Assembly (NCBI RefSeq): GCF_013004105.1
Contig: NZ_CP053085.1
Coordinates: 806,001 to 870,000 of the forward strand
Reading direction: 5' to 3'
Length of the DNA: 64,000 nucleotides
Origin: Gemmatimonas groenlandica
GTDB lineage: Bacteria > Gemmatimonadota > Gemmatimonadetes > Gemmatimonadales > Gemmatimonadaceae
Below the pieces are notes generated by a model. The model was not told the origin of the DNA, ran no database searches, and saw only the letters and a list, made by a program, of their open reading frames with translations. Of the stretch, positions 18,223-27,975 are shown in pieces. Within the stretch, counting starts at the first letter, position 1. Each line of letters begins with the position of its first letter. A program made the translations under genes and the position numbers.

Positions 18223-20583
18223 ATGCCGACCACGGCCGCTTCCATCTCTCCCCGCTTCGCGAACCCTGTGCTCGTTGCTCCCCGATTCACCTCATGTGCG
18301 GCGATCGTCGCGCTGACCGGAACTCTGCTTTCGGCGTCGATCGTTCACGCCCAGCCCGTCGTTGCGGCGGCAGCGAAAGGTGCGCCGGCAGGGGCCACAG
18401 GTGGGGCCGCCGGCGCGACGTTACGGAGCGCACCACTCGGCTCAGGATTTCGCCTGGACGGTCGCATGGATGAGGCCATGTGGACAGCGGCCGACTCGAT
18501 CGGAGCACTCACCGAGGTCGAACCCGTCGCGGGCCGCGCGCCGGCCGGTCGCACCATCGTGCGCGTGCTGACCGACGCCGACCGAATCGTGATCGGCGTG
18601 CGCGCCGACGATCCGAATCCCGATGGCATCGTGAGCTTCGCCCGCGAGCGCGACAACTCACTCGCCAACGAAGATCACATCAAGATCGTGCTCGATACGT
18701 ATCTCGACGGTCGCTCGGGCTACGTGTTCGCGGTGAATCCGAACGGGGCGCGCTACGACGCGTTGATCTCGGGAGACGGCGAGAACGCGAATTGGGATGC
18801 GGTCTGGGACGCCGCGACGGTGCGCACCGCGACCGGATGGTCGGCGGAAATCGTGATCCCGATCCGTAGCGTGCAGTTCGCCAGCGGGTTGACCACGTGG
18901 GGCTTCAACGTGCAGCGCCGTGTGCAGCGCTTGCTCGAGAACGACCGATGGGCGAGTCCGGTGCGCGACTTCAAGATCACGCAGACGTTTCGCGCGGGAC
19001 GACTCACCAATCTGCCGCCGTTCGCCCTTGGCCTCGGACTCAGCGTCCGTCCGTCACTGATGGGTGCGACGGGCGTGCCGGCCCCGGGCGCAGTGCGCCG
19101 CGATGAACGCGACATGAGTCTCGACATCACGCAGACGCTCGGCGCGAGCACACTGGCGGCCCTTACGGTGAATACGGACTTCGCCGAGACCGAAGTCGAC
19201 ACGCGTCGCACGAATCTCACGCGCTTCCCGATTGTATTTCCCGAGAAGCGCACGTTCTTCCTGCAGGGCGCGGACATCTTCGACTTCGGGCTCAGTCTCG
19301 GCGACGACGTGCGGCCGTTCTTCAGCCGGCGCATCGGTTTGCTGAGTGGCAACGAAGTGCCGATCCGCGCCGGCGTGAAAGTCACGGGGCGCGCAAATGG
19401 TGCGAACGTGGGAGCGATTGCGTTGCGCACGGGCGACCTCAGTGCTGCGGTCACCGCGGGCACCACGTTGCCGTCAACCGCGAATACGCTCGGCGTGCTC
19501 CGCTACAAGCAGAACATCGGACGTGAATCCACGGTGGGGATGATCGGCACCATCGGCGATCCCACGGGCCGCGCCAACAGTTGGATGGGAGGTCTGGATG
19601 CGACGTATCAAACCTCACGCTTCCACGGCAACAAGAACCTCGCCATGGGCGTCTGGGGGCTGCAGACCGACCGCGACGGCCTCACCGGCGAGAAGTCGGC
19701 GTGGGGCGCCAAGATCGACTATCCGAACGACCTCTGGCAGATCTCGGCCACTTACAAACGCATCGGCGACGGCTTTGATCCGTCACTTGGCTTCGTGCCG
19801 CGTGCCGCCGCCCAGATCATCACCTTCACGAGCAACTTCGTGCCGCGTCCGCGCGGACGGGTGGCCGGTTTGCGCGTGCGTCAGATGGTCAACGAGTTCC
19901 AGCCGCGCGTCGTCACCGACTTGAACGGGAAGTGGGAGAGCTATCGCATCTTCATGGCGCCGGTAAACTGGCGTCTCGAGAGCGGCGACCGCTTCGAGCT
20001 CAACGTGAATCCCACCGGCGAGCGATTGGCCGTGCCATTCACGATTGCGCCGGGTGTCACGATTCCCGCTGGCGCGTATCACTGGAATCGCTATCGCGTG
20101 GAAGGTGGGCTCGCTGCCAAGCGCCGCTTCAGCGGACAGGCCACCTGGTGGTTCGGGCCGTTCTACACGGGCCGGCTCGACGAGATCACCTTGACCACCG
20201 CGTGGAAGCCGTCGTCACTGTTCAACGTGGAAGTGAACGGCACGCGCAATATCGGCCGTCTGCGCGAAGGAGGGTTCACGCAGGATTTGATCGGCACTCG
20301 ACTGCGCGTGAATGTATCGTCGAACCTGCAGCTCAATAGCTACGCGCAGTACGACAATCAGAGCGACACGTTCGGCGCGAACACGCGGATTCGTTGGACG
20401 TTCTCACCGCTCGGCGACCTGTTCATCGTGTACAACCACAACCTGCGCCACGACATCAACGGCGACACCGGGCTGCCGTACGGCACGGGCCTGCAGACGG
20501 ATCCGACCACGCGCTACCCGCGCAACTGGGGCTTCGCGTCCAATCAACTGCTGGTCAAGTTGCAGTATGCGTTCCGCTACTAG
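18223..20583 (+). CDS. DUF5916 / CBM9-like outer-membrane protein
   Basis: 786 residues. An N-terminal signal-like segment ends near SIVHAQP. A carbohydrate-binding family-9-like beta-sandwich (about residues 65-235: LDGRMDEAMWTAADSI..., ANWDAVWDAATVRTATGWSAEIVIPI) precedes a DUF5916 region (about 250-786) with many short aromatic beta strands. It ends in LLVKLQYAFRY, a C-terminal aromatic residue as in outer-membrane barrels. The EKRTFFLQGADIFDFG motif is typical of DUF5916 proteins. It is the first gene of a tight plus-strand group: the next ATG starts 1 bp after its stop. The ligand is unknown. Confidence 0.85.
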   Translation: MPTTAASISPRFANPVLVAPRFTSCAAIVALTGTLLSASIVHAQPVVAAAAKGAPAGATGGAAGATLRSAPLGSGFRLDGRMDEAMWTAADSIGALTEVEPVAGRAPAGRTIVRVLTDADRIVIGVRADDPNPDGIVSFARERDNSLANEDHIKIVLDTYLDGRSGYVFAVNPNGARYDALISGDGENANWDAVWDAATVRTATGWSAEIVIPIRSVQFASGLTTWGFNVQRRVQRLLENDRWASPVRDFKITQTFRAGRLTNLPPFALGLGLSVRPSLMGATGVPAPGAVRRDERDMSLDITQTLGASTLAALTVNTDFAETEVDTRRTNLTRFPIVFPEKRTFFLQGADIFDFGLSLGDDVRPFFSRRIGLLSGNEVPIRAGVKVTGRANGANVGAIALRTGDLSAAVTAGTTLPSTANTLGVLRYKQNIGRESTVGMIGTIGDPTGRANSWMGGLDATYQTSRFHGNKNLAMGVWGLQTDRDGLTGEKSAWGAKIDYPNDLWQISATYKRIGDGFDPSLGFVPRAAAQIITFTSNFVPRPRGRVAGLRVRQMVNEFQPRVVTDLNGKWESYRIFMAPVNWRLESGDRFELNVNPTGERLAVPFTIAPGVTIPAGAYHWNRYRVEGGLAAKRRFSGQATWWFGPFYTGRLDEITLTTAWKPSSLFNVEVNGTRNIGRLREGGFTQDLIGTRLRVNVSSNLQLNSYAQYDNQSDTFGANTRIRWTFSPLGDLFIVYNHNLRHDINGDTGLPYGTGLQTDPTTRYPRNWGFASNQLLVKLQYAFRY

Positions 20584-20584
20584 C

Positions 20585-21271
20585 ATGCGGACGCGCGCGT
20601 TGCTGCTGCTCTTGGCGGTGGCGTTGCCGTCCGTTGCCTACGCCCATGGCGTAACCGCCGGCGACAAGGGCTACATCATGGAGACGTTCGGCACGCGCAT
20701 CGTGCCGTTCATGTATCTCGGTGCGAAGCACATGGTCACTGGTTACGACCATCTGCTCTTTCTCGTCGGCGTCATTTTCTATCTGTACCGCCTGAAGGAC
20801 ATCGGCGTGTACGTCACGCTGTTCGCCGTTGGCCACTCGATCACGCTCATAGCTGGAGTGCTCATGGGCGTGCAGGTAAACGCATTCGTCATCGATGCGG
20901 TGATCGGTGCCTCGGTGATCTACAAGGCGCTGGACAATCTCAGCGTGTTCTCGCGCTGGTTGCGATACGAGCCCAATCCGCGCACTGCGACCGTGGTGTT
21001 CGGGCTCTGTCACGGACTCGGATTGGCCACAAAGATGCTCGACTTCGAGTTGGGCAAGGCCGGCCTGCTCGAGAATCTGCTGGCCTTCAACGTCGGCGTG
21101 GAGGTCGGACAGTTTCTCGCGTTGTGTGTGATCCTCATCGCGATGAGCTTCTGGCGTCGCAGTGCCAGCTTCGTGCGCTACGCGACCGCCGCGAATGTCT
21201 TGCTCCTGATGAGCGGCGTGGCGCTCGTGATCTATCAGGTGAACGGCTACTTCACCGCGTCACCGACCTAG
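20585..21271 (+). CDS. HupE/UreJ-family membrane protein
   Basis: 228 residues. A cleavable signal (MRTRALLLLLAVALPSVAYA) is followed by an N-terminal His and about six membrane spans. Family features include GAKHMVTGYDHLLFLVGVIFY near residues 45-65 (His and Asp in a membrane segment), FAVGHSITL near 80, and a second set FGLCHGLGLATKML with FNVGVEVGQ near 140-170. Related HupE/UreJ proteins transport nickel or cobalt; this subfamily's metal is not established. It lies 1 bp after the DUF5916 gene and 8 bp before the next gene. Confidence 0.85.
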   Translation: MRTRALLLLLAVALPSVAYAHGVTAGDKGYIMETFGTRIVPFMYLGAKHMVTGYDHLLFLVGVIFYLYRLKDIGVYVTLFAVGHSITLIAGVLMGVQVNAFVIDAVIGASVIYKALDNLSVFSRWLRYEPNPRTATVVFGLCHGLGLATKMLDFELGKAGLLENLLAFNVGVEVGQFLALCVILIAMSFWRRSASFVRYATAANVLLLMSGVALVIYQVNGYFTASPT

Positions 21272-21279
21272 GAGGACGT

Positions 21280-21873
21280 ATGCAACAGCAGGACGAGCCT
21301 CCCGACGATCTGCCGTCCGTGCGCCTGCTCGCATGGCTGTCGCTCTGCGCCCTGCTGCTCGCGGCCTTCATCGGCGTCGCGGTCGTGCTGCCAGCGGAAA
21401 CGGACCGCGATCCGACCGGACTGGGTCGTGTGCTCGGGATCGCCGAGATGGGTCGCATCAAGGTGGCGCTCGCCAACGAGGCCGTGGCCGAAGTGAAAGA
21501 AGGCGCTCGGGCAAAGACATCTGAGGCAACGCAACTGACTGGGTCGCGCTGGCGTGACTCGATGACGATCACGTTACAGCCAAGTCAGGGAATCGAGGTC
21601 AAGATGTCGATGCGTACCGCCGAAACGGCGCGCTACGCATGGACGACGGACGGTGGCGAGGTGTACTTCAACATGCACGGCGAACCGCCGAATCCGCCCA
21701 AGGACTACGCGGCCCATCGCTACGGTAAGGGCACGTCTGCCGCCGAGTCGGGTGAGTTGGTGGCCGCGTTCGACGGCGTGCATGGGTGGTTCTGGCGCAA
21801 TCGCACGGAGCAGCCGATTACAATTACGTTGCGGACTGGTGGGGAATATCTCGTGCTCAAGGAGCTCAAGTAG
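21280..21873 (+). CDS. Membrane-anchored periplasmic protein (transmembrane anchor type)
   Basis: 197 residues. A short cytoplasmic N-terminus (MQQQDEPPDDLPSVR) precedes one membrane span (about residues 16-38). A periplasmic domain of about 155 residues follows with IEVKMSM...ARYAWTTDGGEVYFNMHGEP and HGWFWRNRTEQPITITLRTGGEY. It is not a catalytic family I know. GGAGG lies 5 nt before ATG. It directly follows the HupE-like gene and abuts the next ORF (TAG then ATG). The WFWRNR...ITL...GEY pattern suggests a beta-sandwich. A helper or metal-delivery role for the HupE-like protein is inference from context. Confidence 0.7.
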   Translation: MQQQDEPPDDLPSVRLLAWLSLCALLLAAFIGVAVVLPAETDRDPTGLGRVLGIAEMGRIKVALANEAVAEVKEGARAKTSEATQLTGSRWRDSMTITLQPSQGIEVKMSMRTAETARYAWTTDGGEVYFNMHGEPPNPPKDYAAHRYGKGTSAAESGELVAAFDGVHGWFWRNRTEQPITITLRTGGEYLVLKELK

Positions 21874-22290
21874 ATGAAGACCACAGTCGTACTGTCGCTC
21901 GGGGTCGCACTCACGCTCGCCGCAGGTCGTCATGTGGCGTGGGACGGCATGGTGATGGGCGTTGGAGGTTCGAAGCTCCGCGGCGAGGTGGAGATGGTGG
22001 CCGGTAAGACGCCGGGAACGACCGCCGTCGAAGTCAGCTTCGCCCGCGACGCGGCGGGGGCGATCCGGCCCTGGCACGTACATGTGGGCAGCTGTGCGAA
22101 AGGCGGTCCTGTACTGGGCGCCGCGTCGGCGTATCCGGTGCTGCGCGTAGACGGGAAGGGCGCCGCCGGGGGCAAGGCGACGTTGCGCCTGGCGCTCCCG
22201 GATAGCGGGAGCTTCTACGTGAACGTCCATGAGTCGTCCTCCGCGATGGCGAAGATCGTGGCCTGCGGGGATCTGCTGCTGGAGGAGTAG
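21874..22290 (+). CDS. Small exported SOD/CHRD-like protein
   Basis: 138 residues with a signal peptide (MKTTVVLSLGVALTLAAG). The mature part resembles Cu/Zn-SOD- or CHRD-type beta folds: VEVSFARDAAGAIRPWHVHVGSCAKGG (HxH plus Cys near residues 68-75), VDGKGAAGGKATLRLALP, FYVNVHES. No full SOD active site is visible. It starts immediately after the upstream stop codon, so it is translationally linked to the HupE group. Metal binding in the periplasm is a reasonable inference. Confidence 0.6.
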   Translation: MKTTVVLSLGVALTLAAGRHVAWDGMVMGVGGSKLRGEVEMVAGKTPGTTAVEVSFARDAAGAIRPWHVHVGSCAKGGPVLGAASAYPVLRVDGKGAAGGKATLRLALPDSGSFYVNVHESSSAMAKIVACGDLLLEE

Positions 22291-22322
22291 GGGCCGCTGT
22301 TGGAGGTCGCTAGACTGCAGGG

Positions 22323-23525
22323 ATGACGACACCGACCGAAACCGCCCCCGACCGCTACGCCTTCTGGCAGAACGCTCCGCTCTCGATCGCGGGGTCGCGG
22401 GTGCTGGTGGCCACGAAGCCTGGGGTGTTTGCGCACGGCACGGTCGACCCGGCGTCGATGATGCTGGCGGAACAGATGGCGTCGATGGGGAAGAGCACCT
22501 CGGTGCACCTGAACTGCGGTAACGGCATGGTGCCTGCCGCCGCGGCGGTGGCCGGTGGCGCGTCGATACTCTGGTGCTCGGATCGTTCGCTGCCGTCGGT
22601 GCAGGCGACGGAGCGTACGATGGCTGCGAACGGCATTGCCGGCTCTCATGTGGTGCACGCGCATGGCACGCACGCATTTCCGCTGGCATTGGCGGCGGAT
22701 GTGGTCACCATTCGCGTGTCGACCGACAAGCTGGCGCTGCAGCAGCTCATCTGGGAGGCGTTTCACGCGCTCCGGATTGGCGGCAAGTGCTACATCGCCG
22801 GCGCGAACGATGAGGGCGTGAAGCCGGCGGTGCGTCTTCTGGAGTCGATCTTCGGCCTGGCTCGCCTCGAGGCCCAGCACAGCGGGCACCGCTTGGCGGT
22901 GGCCACCAAGACCCAGATCGCCCCCGCCTCGCTCACCGAGGGCACGTCACCGTATCTCGACCCGGATCATTTCCGCGACGTCGCGGTGACGCTCAAGGGC
23001 GTTGCCCACACGCTATATTCGCGTCCTGGCGTGTTCTCGTGGGAGCATCTCGACGAGGCCACGCAGATCCTGGGAGATGTGCTGGACATCCGCGCCGGTG
23101 AATCGGTGCTCGATCTGGGCTGCGGCGCGGGTGCGCTGGGGCTCACGGCGGCCACCTTGTCCGGAAGCGGCCGCGTGTTGATGGTCGATGCCGACGCCGA
23201 GGCGGTGCGTTGCGCCGCGCGCGGCATCGCGAAGGCCGAGCTCGGCAACGCCGAGGTGCGCACCAGCGACGTGGGTGGCGGGGTGGGTGAGGAGCAGTTC
23301 GACGTGGTCGTCTCCAATCCGCCGTTTCATCAGGGGAAGGCCACCGATCTCATGGTACCGCGGCAGTTTATCGCCGACGCCTACGCGCATCTGAAGGTGG
23401 GTGGTCGCCTATTGTTGGTGGCCAACCGCACGCTCCCGTACGAGCAGGTGATCGGCGACCGGTTCGGTGAGGTCCGCACGGTTCACGACGGTCGCCGGTT
23501 CAAAGTGCTGGGCGCCACCCGGTAG
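22323..23525 (+). CDS. RsmC-type class I SAM-dependent rRNA methyltransferase
   Basis: 400 residues. Two methyltransferase-like halves are arranged as in RsmC/RlmG: a degenerate N-terminal domain (about 25-190), then a catalytic domain (about 215-400). Catalytic motifs: SVLDLGCGAGALGLTAA (motif I, about residue 260), MVDADAEAV, and VVSNPPFHQGKATD, the NPPFH motif for N2-guanine methylation. The closest named match is 16S rRNA m2G1207 methyltransferase. It is 32 bp downstream of the HupE group and may or may not share its transcript. Target position is not proven by sequence. Confidence 0.8.
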   Translation: MTTPTETAPDRYAFWQNAPLSIAGSRVLVATKPGVFAHGTVDPASMMLAEQMASMGKSTSVHLNCGNGMVPAAAAVAGGASILWCSDRSLPSVQATERTMAANGIAGSHVVHAHGTHAFPLALAADVVTIRVSTDKLALQQLIWEAFHALRIGGKCYIAGANDEGVKPAVRLLESIFGLARLEAQHSGHRLAVATKTQIAPASLTEGTSPYLDPDHFRDVAVTLKGVAHTLYSRPGVFSWEHLDEATQILGDVLDIRAGESVLDLGCGAGALGLTAATLSGSGRVLMVDADAEAVRCAARGIAKAELGNAEVRTSDVGGGVGEEQFDVVVSNPPFHQGKATDLMVPRQFIADAYAHLKVGGRLLLVANRTLPYEQVIGDRFGEVRTVHDGRRFKVLGATR

Positions 23526-23627
23526 ATGCGCGTTCGCTACCGCGAGAGCGAAAGCCTGACGCTGCGCGTACACTGAAGAGACGGCGGCCGTCCGGCGCCG
23601 CCCCGACGGCATCCCGAATCCCAGAGC

Positions 23628-26600
23628 ATGTGGATTGTTGAGCTGGCGCTGAAGCGCCCCTACACCTTCATCGTCGGTGCACTGCTGGTCGTGCTCTTCG
23701 GGGTGTTGTCGCTGTTTCGGATGCCCACGGACATTTTCCCGGAAATCGACATCCCCGTGGTGTCGGTCATCTGGTCGTACAACGGGTTGCCGCCGGAGGA
23801 GATGGAGCGACGGTTCTCCACGCCGTTCGAGCGGGCGGTCACCACGACCGTAAACAACGTCGAGCATATCGAGTCGCAGTCGCTCGCCGGCGTGAATGTC
23901 ATCAAGATTTTCTTCCAGCAGGGCGCCGAAGTGGAGTCGGCGGTTGCCCAGCTGGCGGCGGTGTCGCAGAGTATTCTGCGCATCATGCCGCCGGGCGCGT
24001 CGGCGCCGTTCATCATCCGCTACAATGCGGCCAACGTGCCGGTGCTGCAGCTCGCGCTGGGTGGTGATTCGCTGTCCGAGCAGGAGCTGGCCGATCTCGG
24101 CACAAACGGCATACGCACCCGGCTTGCCACGGTGCGCGGTGCCAGCGTGCCGTCGCCCTATGGTGGTCGGTCGCGCGTCATCAACGTGGACCTCGACCCA
24201 GAGCAGTTGATGGCTCGCGGCATTTCGCCCACCGATGTGAGTGATGCCGTGAATGCGCAGAATTTGGTGTTGCCCTCGGGCACCGCGAAAATCGGCGAGC
24301 GCGAATACACGGTGCGGCTGAACGGAAGTCCGGATGCAGTCGAAGCGCTGAACGATCTCCCCATCCGCACGGTCAACGGGGCGTTGATCCGCATTCGCGA
24401 TGTGGCGCAGGTGCGTGACGGGTACGCCGTGCAAACGAACATCGTCCATCGCGACGGCGTGCGCGGCGCGTTGGTCACGGTGCTCAAGTCGGGTGGCGCG
24501 TCCACGATCGACGTCGTGAAGCGCGTACGCGAGGCGTTGCCCGGCATTCTGTCCACGCTGCCGTCGGCGCTCAAGGTCGACCTCCTGGCCGATCAGTCGC
24601 TGTTCGTGAAGGCGGCGCTGAACGGCGTGCTGTTCGAAGCCGCGGTGGCGGCCTGTCTCACCGCGTTCCTGATTTTGCTGTTCCTCGGAAGCTGGCGTGC
24701 CACGCTCATCGTGGCCCTGTCGATCCCGTTGTCTATCCTGGTGTCGATCACAGTACTGGCCGCGCTTGGCCAGACGATCAACGTGATGACGCTCGGTGGG
24801 CTGGCCCTCGCCGTCGGCGTGTTGGTCGACGATGCCACGGTCGGCATCGAGAACATCTATCGGGTGCTCGCCCACGAGTCCGATATCGAGAAGGCGATTC
24901 TCGAGGGGGCGGGGCAGATCGCCGTGCCCACGCTCGTGTCGACGCTGGCCATCTGCATCGTGTTCGTGCCGATCTTCTTTCTGAGCGGTGTGGCCGGCTC
25001 TTTGTTTGCGCCACTCGCGATGGCCGTTGTGTTCGCGATGCTCGCGTCATATGTGATTTCGCGGACGCTGGTGCCGACGCTGGTGCGCTACGCGCTGGAG
25101 AAGGAGCGACGGAATCGCGAAGCGGCGCACGGCGTGGAAACACCCGGGGCCTTCACGCGGGCGCACCATCGGTTCGAAGCGTGGTTCGAGCAGCAGCGCC
25201 TCCAGTATCGTGACGCGCTGTCGCGTGCGCTGCACCATCCCACCAAGGTGTTCGTGTCCTTCGGTCTGGTCGTCGTGTTCGCCGGTGGGCTCGTGCCGTT
25301 TCTCGGACAGGATTTCTTCCCGGTGGTCGACGCCGGACAGATTCGCCTCCACCTCCGCGCACCGATCGGTACACGTGTCGAGGAGACCGCGCGGCTGGTG
25401 GCCGAGGTTGAAGCCAGGATCCGGAAGATCATCCCGCCGGCAGATCTCGGGACGATGCTCGACAACGTCGGCATCAGCACGTCGAGCTCCACCAACTTGG
25501 CGTTCAGCGACAATCCGACCACCGGTGTGACCGACGCCGACATCCTGATCGTGTTGAACGACGAGCGCGTCGGCAACGTCGATGCGTACCGTCGAGAAAT
25601 GCGCAGCATGATGCGCGCAGACTATCCACAGGTCGCCTTCTTCTTCCAAGCCGCCGATATCGTCGGGCAGATTCTCAATTTCGGACTTCCGGCGCCGATC
25701 AACGTGCAGGTGGTCGGCTCGAACAAGGTGAAGAATTTCGAGATCGCGCAGTTTCTCGAGCGCCGGTTGCGCAACGTGCCCGGCGCGGTGGATGTGTATT
25801 TGCAGCAGCGCACGGCCGGCCCTGAGCTGTTCGTCTCGATCGACCGCGCCCGCGCGTCGGGGATGGCGCTCACGGAACGCGAAATTGCCAGCGATCTCCT
25901 CGTGTCGCTGTCATCCAGCGGCCAAACGGCACCGAACGTGTGGCTCAATCCGCAGAACGGCGTGCAGTATTCGGTGAACGTGCAGACACCGCAGTACCGC
26001 GTGGCCTCGCTCGAGGCGCTGGGGCGCACGCCGCTCTTGGGCGCTGCTGGCGGCACGACGCAGATGCTCAACAACCTCGCCACGATCACTCGCCGCAGTG
26101 GCGTCGCCGTGGTCAGTCACTACGACGTCGCACCGGTATTCGACATCTTCGCCAATGTGCAGGATCGCGACTTGGGTGGCGTCGCGCGTGAAATGGAAAC
26201 CGTACTCGACTCATTGCGCCGTGACCTGCCGCGCGGCACGACGCTCGCGATTCGCGGCCAGGTGGCGAGTATGTGGACGTCCTACACCGGCCTCGCGGTT
26301 GGTCTGGTCTTCGCGATTCTGCTCGTCTATCTCGTGATGGTGGTGAATTTCCAGTCGTGGTTGGACCCGTTCATCATCAGCTGCGCCATCCCTGGTGCGC
26401 TGGCCGGGATCGTCTGGGCGCTCTTCGCCTGCGGCAACACCATCACCGTTCCGGCGTTCATGGGGGCGATCATGAGTATGGGCGTCGCGACGGCGAACAG
26501 TATTCTCGTGGTATCGTTCGCCAACGAGCGCATGGCCGCCGGGCGCACGGCGCTTGAAGCGGCGCTCGATGCCGCGTCGACCCGCCTGCGCCCGGTGATC

Positions 26601-26783
26601 ATGACCGCGCTTGCGATGCTCGTGGGCATGCTGCCGATGGCGCTCGGGTTCGGGGAAGGTGGTGAGCAGAATGCTCCACTCGGTCGTGCCGTCATCGGTG
26701 GACTCACTTTCGCTACGGTAGCCACGCTCTTCGTGGTGCCGATCGTATACAGCCGGCTGCGTCGTGCGCCGAGGACCGTGTAA
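23628..26783 (+). CDS. RND efflux transporter (AcrB/HAE family)
   Basis: 1051 residues, the normal size for an RND inner-membrane pump. It has 12 membrane spans in two repeats. The N-terminal LKRPYTFIVGALLVVLFGV and the FPEIDIPVVSV motif are typical. The proton-relay Asp pair lies in TM4 (LVDDATVGIENIYR, about residue 400), and a large periplasmic porter domain lies in each half. It exports drugs, lipids or metabolites by proton antiport together with the adaptor encoded next (stop and start overlap, TAATG). No outer-membrane channel gene lies nearby. The substrate is unknown. Confidence 0.93.
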   Translation: MWIVELALKRPYTFIVGALLVVLFGVLSLFRMPTDIFPEIDIPVVSVIWSYNGLPPEEMERRFSTPFERAVTTTVNNVEHIESQSLAGVNVIKIFFQQGAEVESAVAQLAAVSQSILRIMPPGASAPFIIRYNAANVPVLQLALGGDSLSEQELADLGTNGIRTRLATVRGASVPSPYGGRSRVINVDLDPEQLMARGISPTDVSDAVNAQNLVLPSGTAKIGEREYTVRLNGSPDAVEALNDLPIRTVNGALIRIRDVAQVRDGYAVQTNIVHRDGVRGALVTVLKSGGASTIDVVKRVREALPGILSTLPSALKVDLLADQSLFVKAALNGVLFEAAVAACLTAFLILLFLGSWRATLIVALSIPLSILVSITVLAALGQTINVMTLGGLALAVGVLVDDATVGIENIYRVLAHESDIEKAILEGAGQIAVPTLVSTLAICIVFVPIFFLSGVAGSLFAPLAMAVVFAMLASYVISRTLVPTLVRYALEKERRNREAAHGVETPGAFTRAHHRFEAWFEQQRLQYRDALSRALHHPTKVFVSFGLVVVFAGGLVPFLGQDFFPVVDAGQIRLHLRAPIGTRVEETARLVAEVEARIRKIIPPADLGTMLDNVGISTSSSTNLAFSDNPTTGVTDADILIVLNDERVGNVDAYRREMRSMMRADYPQVAFFFQAADIVGQILNFGLPAPINVQVVGSNKVKNFEIAQFLERRLRNVPGAVDVYLQQRTAGPELFVSIDRARASGMALTEREIASDLLVSLSSSGQTAPNVWLNPQNGVQYSVNVQTPQYRVASLEALGRTPLLGAAGGTTQMLNNLATITRRSGVAVVSHYDVAPVFDIFANVQDRDLGGVAREMETVLDSLRRDLPRGTTLAIRGQVASMWTSYTGLAVGLVFAILLVYLVMVVNFQSWLDPFIISCAIPGALAGIVWALFACGNTITVPAFMGAIMSMGVATANSILVVSFANERMAAGRTALEAALDAASTRLRPVIMTALAMLVGMLPMALGFGEGGEQNAPLGRAVIGGLTFATVATLFVVPIVYSRLRRAPRTV

Positions 26784-27967
26784 TGGGACAGCCTCACTCG
26801 CAGATCCAGCAGCGTCGGACCCGGTCCGGGCGTGTGCTGCCGATCGTGATCATCGCCATCTTCATGCTGTTGCTCGTTGCCGGAGTGCTGCCGCGGCTTC
26901 GGCAGTCGCAGGCGCGTTCGGCCGAGCAGAGCACTGCGACCGACGTGCCAACGGTGTTCACCGAGACGGTGGGACGCGACACCGCCGATACGGAGCTCGA
27001 CTTGCCGGGATCGATCGCCGGCTTGCACGAGACGGGGATCTACGCGCGTACCAACGGCTTCGTGAAATCGCTCCGGGTCGATATCGGTTCGATGGTCCGT
27101 GCCGGCGACACGTTGGCGGTTCTCGATATGCCAGACGTGGCCGAGCAGCTTCGGCAGGCCCGTGCGTCACTCGAGCAGGTGGAAGCTTCGGCCGGACTGG
27201 CGCGCAGTACGCTCGCCCGCTGGAAGAGCATGCGGGAACAGGCTGCCGTGACGCCGCAGGAGTTCGACGAGCGTCAGGCCGCCGCCAACGTAGCCGAGGC
27301 GAACGTGCGTGTGTCGCGCGCCAACGTGGCGAATCTTTCGGAGGTGCTACGCTTTGGTGCACTGATCGCGCCGTTCCGTGGTGTGGTCACGTCACGTACC
27401 ATCGATATCGGTGGGCTCGTGTCGGCCGGCGCCGTGACGGGCAACCGGCCGCTGCTCACGCTCGTGCAGATCGACACGTTGCGGGTCATGCTGAATGTGC
27501 CGCAGAGTGCCGCCGCGATGGTTCGCGTTGGTCAGCGCGCCGACGTCGCGGTACGGGAGTTGGGCGACACGACATTCCGCGGACGGGTGGCCCTCACCTC
27601 GCGCGCCATCGATCCACTCAGCCGCACGCTGCTCACCGAAGTTCACGTCACCAACCCCGACCGACGGCTGCTGCCGGGTATGTTTGCGCACGTCAAGTTT
27701 ACCGTGCCCACGGCAGGCGGTGGGCTGCGCATTCCATCGATCGCACTCATAGTGCGTGCCGACGGTACGCAGGTGGCCCAGGTCGTGAATGGCAAAGTGC
27801 GACTGACCCCCGTCACCCTCGGCCGCGACTTCGGTACGTCGCTCGAGGTACTGTCGGGCATCGCTCAGGGAGCCGAGCTGGTCGTGAATGCGAGTGAACA
27901 GCTGTCCGATGGCATGGTCGTGAAGGCCATCGCGCGCGGCAAGGCGCCAGCCAAGCCGGCGCCGTAA
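26783..27967 (+). CDS. RND periplasmic adaptor (HlyD/MFP family)
   Basis: 394 residues. There is an N-terminal membrane span (about 14-33). The barrel-sandwich half GIYARTNGFVKSLRVDIGSMVRAGDTLAVLD (about 85-115) is followed by an alpha-hairpin (about 115-185), the second half FGALIAPFRGVVTSRTIDIGGLV, a beta-barrel, and a membrane-proximal domain (GLRIPSIALIV... VTLGRDFG...LEVLSGIAQGAELVVN). It bridges the pump to an outer-membrane channel. Its ATG overlaps the pump's TAA. It converges with the pseudouridine synthase gene, 8 bp away. Confidence 0.92.
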   Translation: MGQPHSQIQQRRTRSGRVLPIVIIAIFMLLLVAGVLPRLRQSQARSAEQSTATDVPTVFTETVGRDTADTELDLPGSIAGLHETGIYARTNGFVKSLRVDIGSMVRAGDTLAVLDMPDVAEQLRQARASLEQVEASAGLARSTLARWKSMREQAAVTPQEFDERQAAANVAEANVRVSRANVANLSEVLRFGALIAPFRGVVTSRTIDIGGLVSAGAVTGNRPLLTLVQIDTLRVMLNVPQSAAAMVRVGQRADVAVRELGDTTFRGRVALTSRAIDPLSRTLLTEVHVTNPDRRLLPGMFAHVKFTVPTAGGGLRIPSIALIVRADGTQVAQVVNGKVRLTPVTLGRDFGTSLEVLSGIAQGAELVVNASEQLSDGMVVKAIARGKAPAKPAP

Positions 27968-27975
27968 GCGGTCGT

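Noticed and set aside
23582-23610. GC-rich hairpin before the RND gene as a riboswitch or terminator
   Set aside because: Arms are short and imperfect and no U-tract or aptamer-like core is present.
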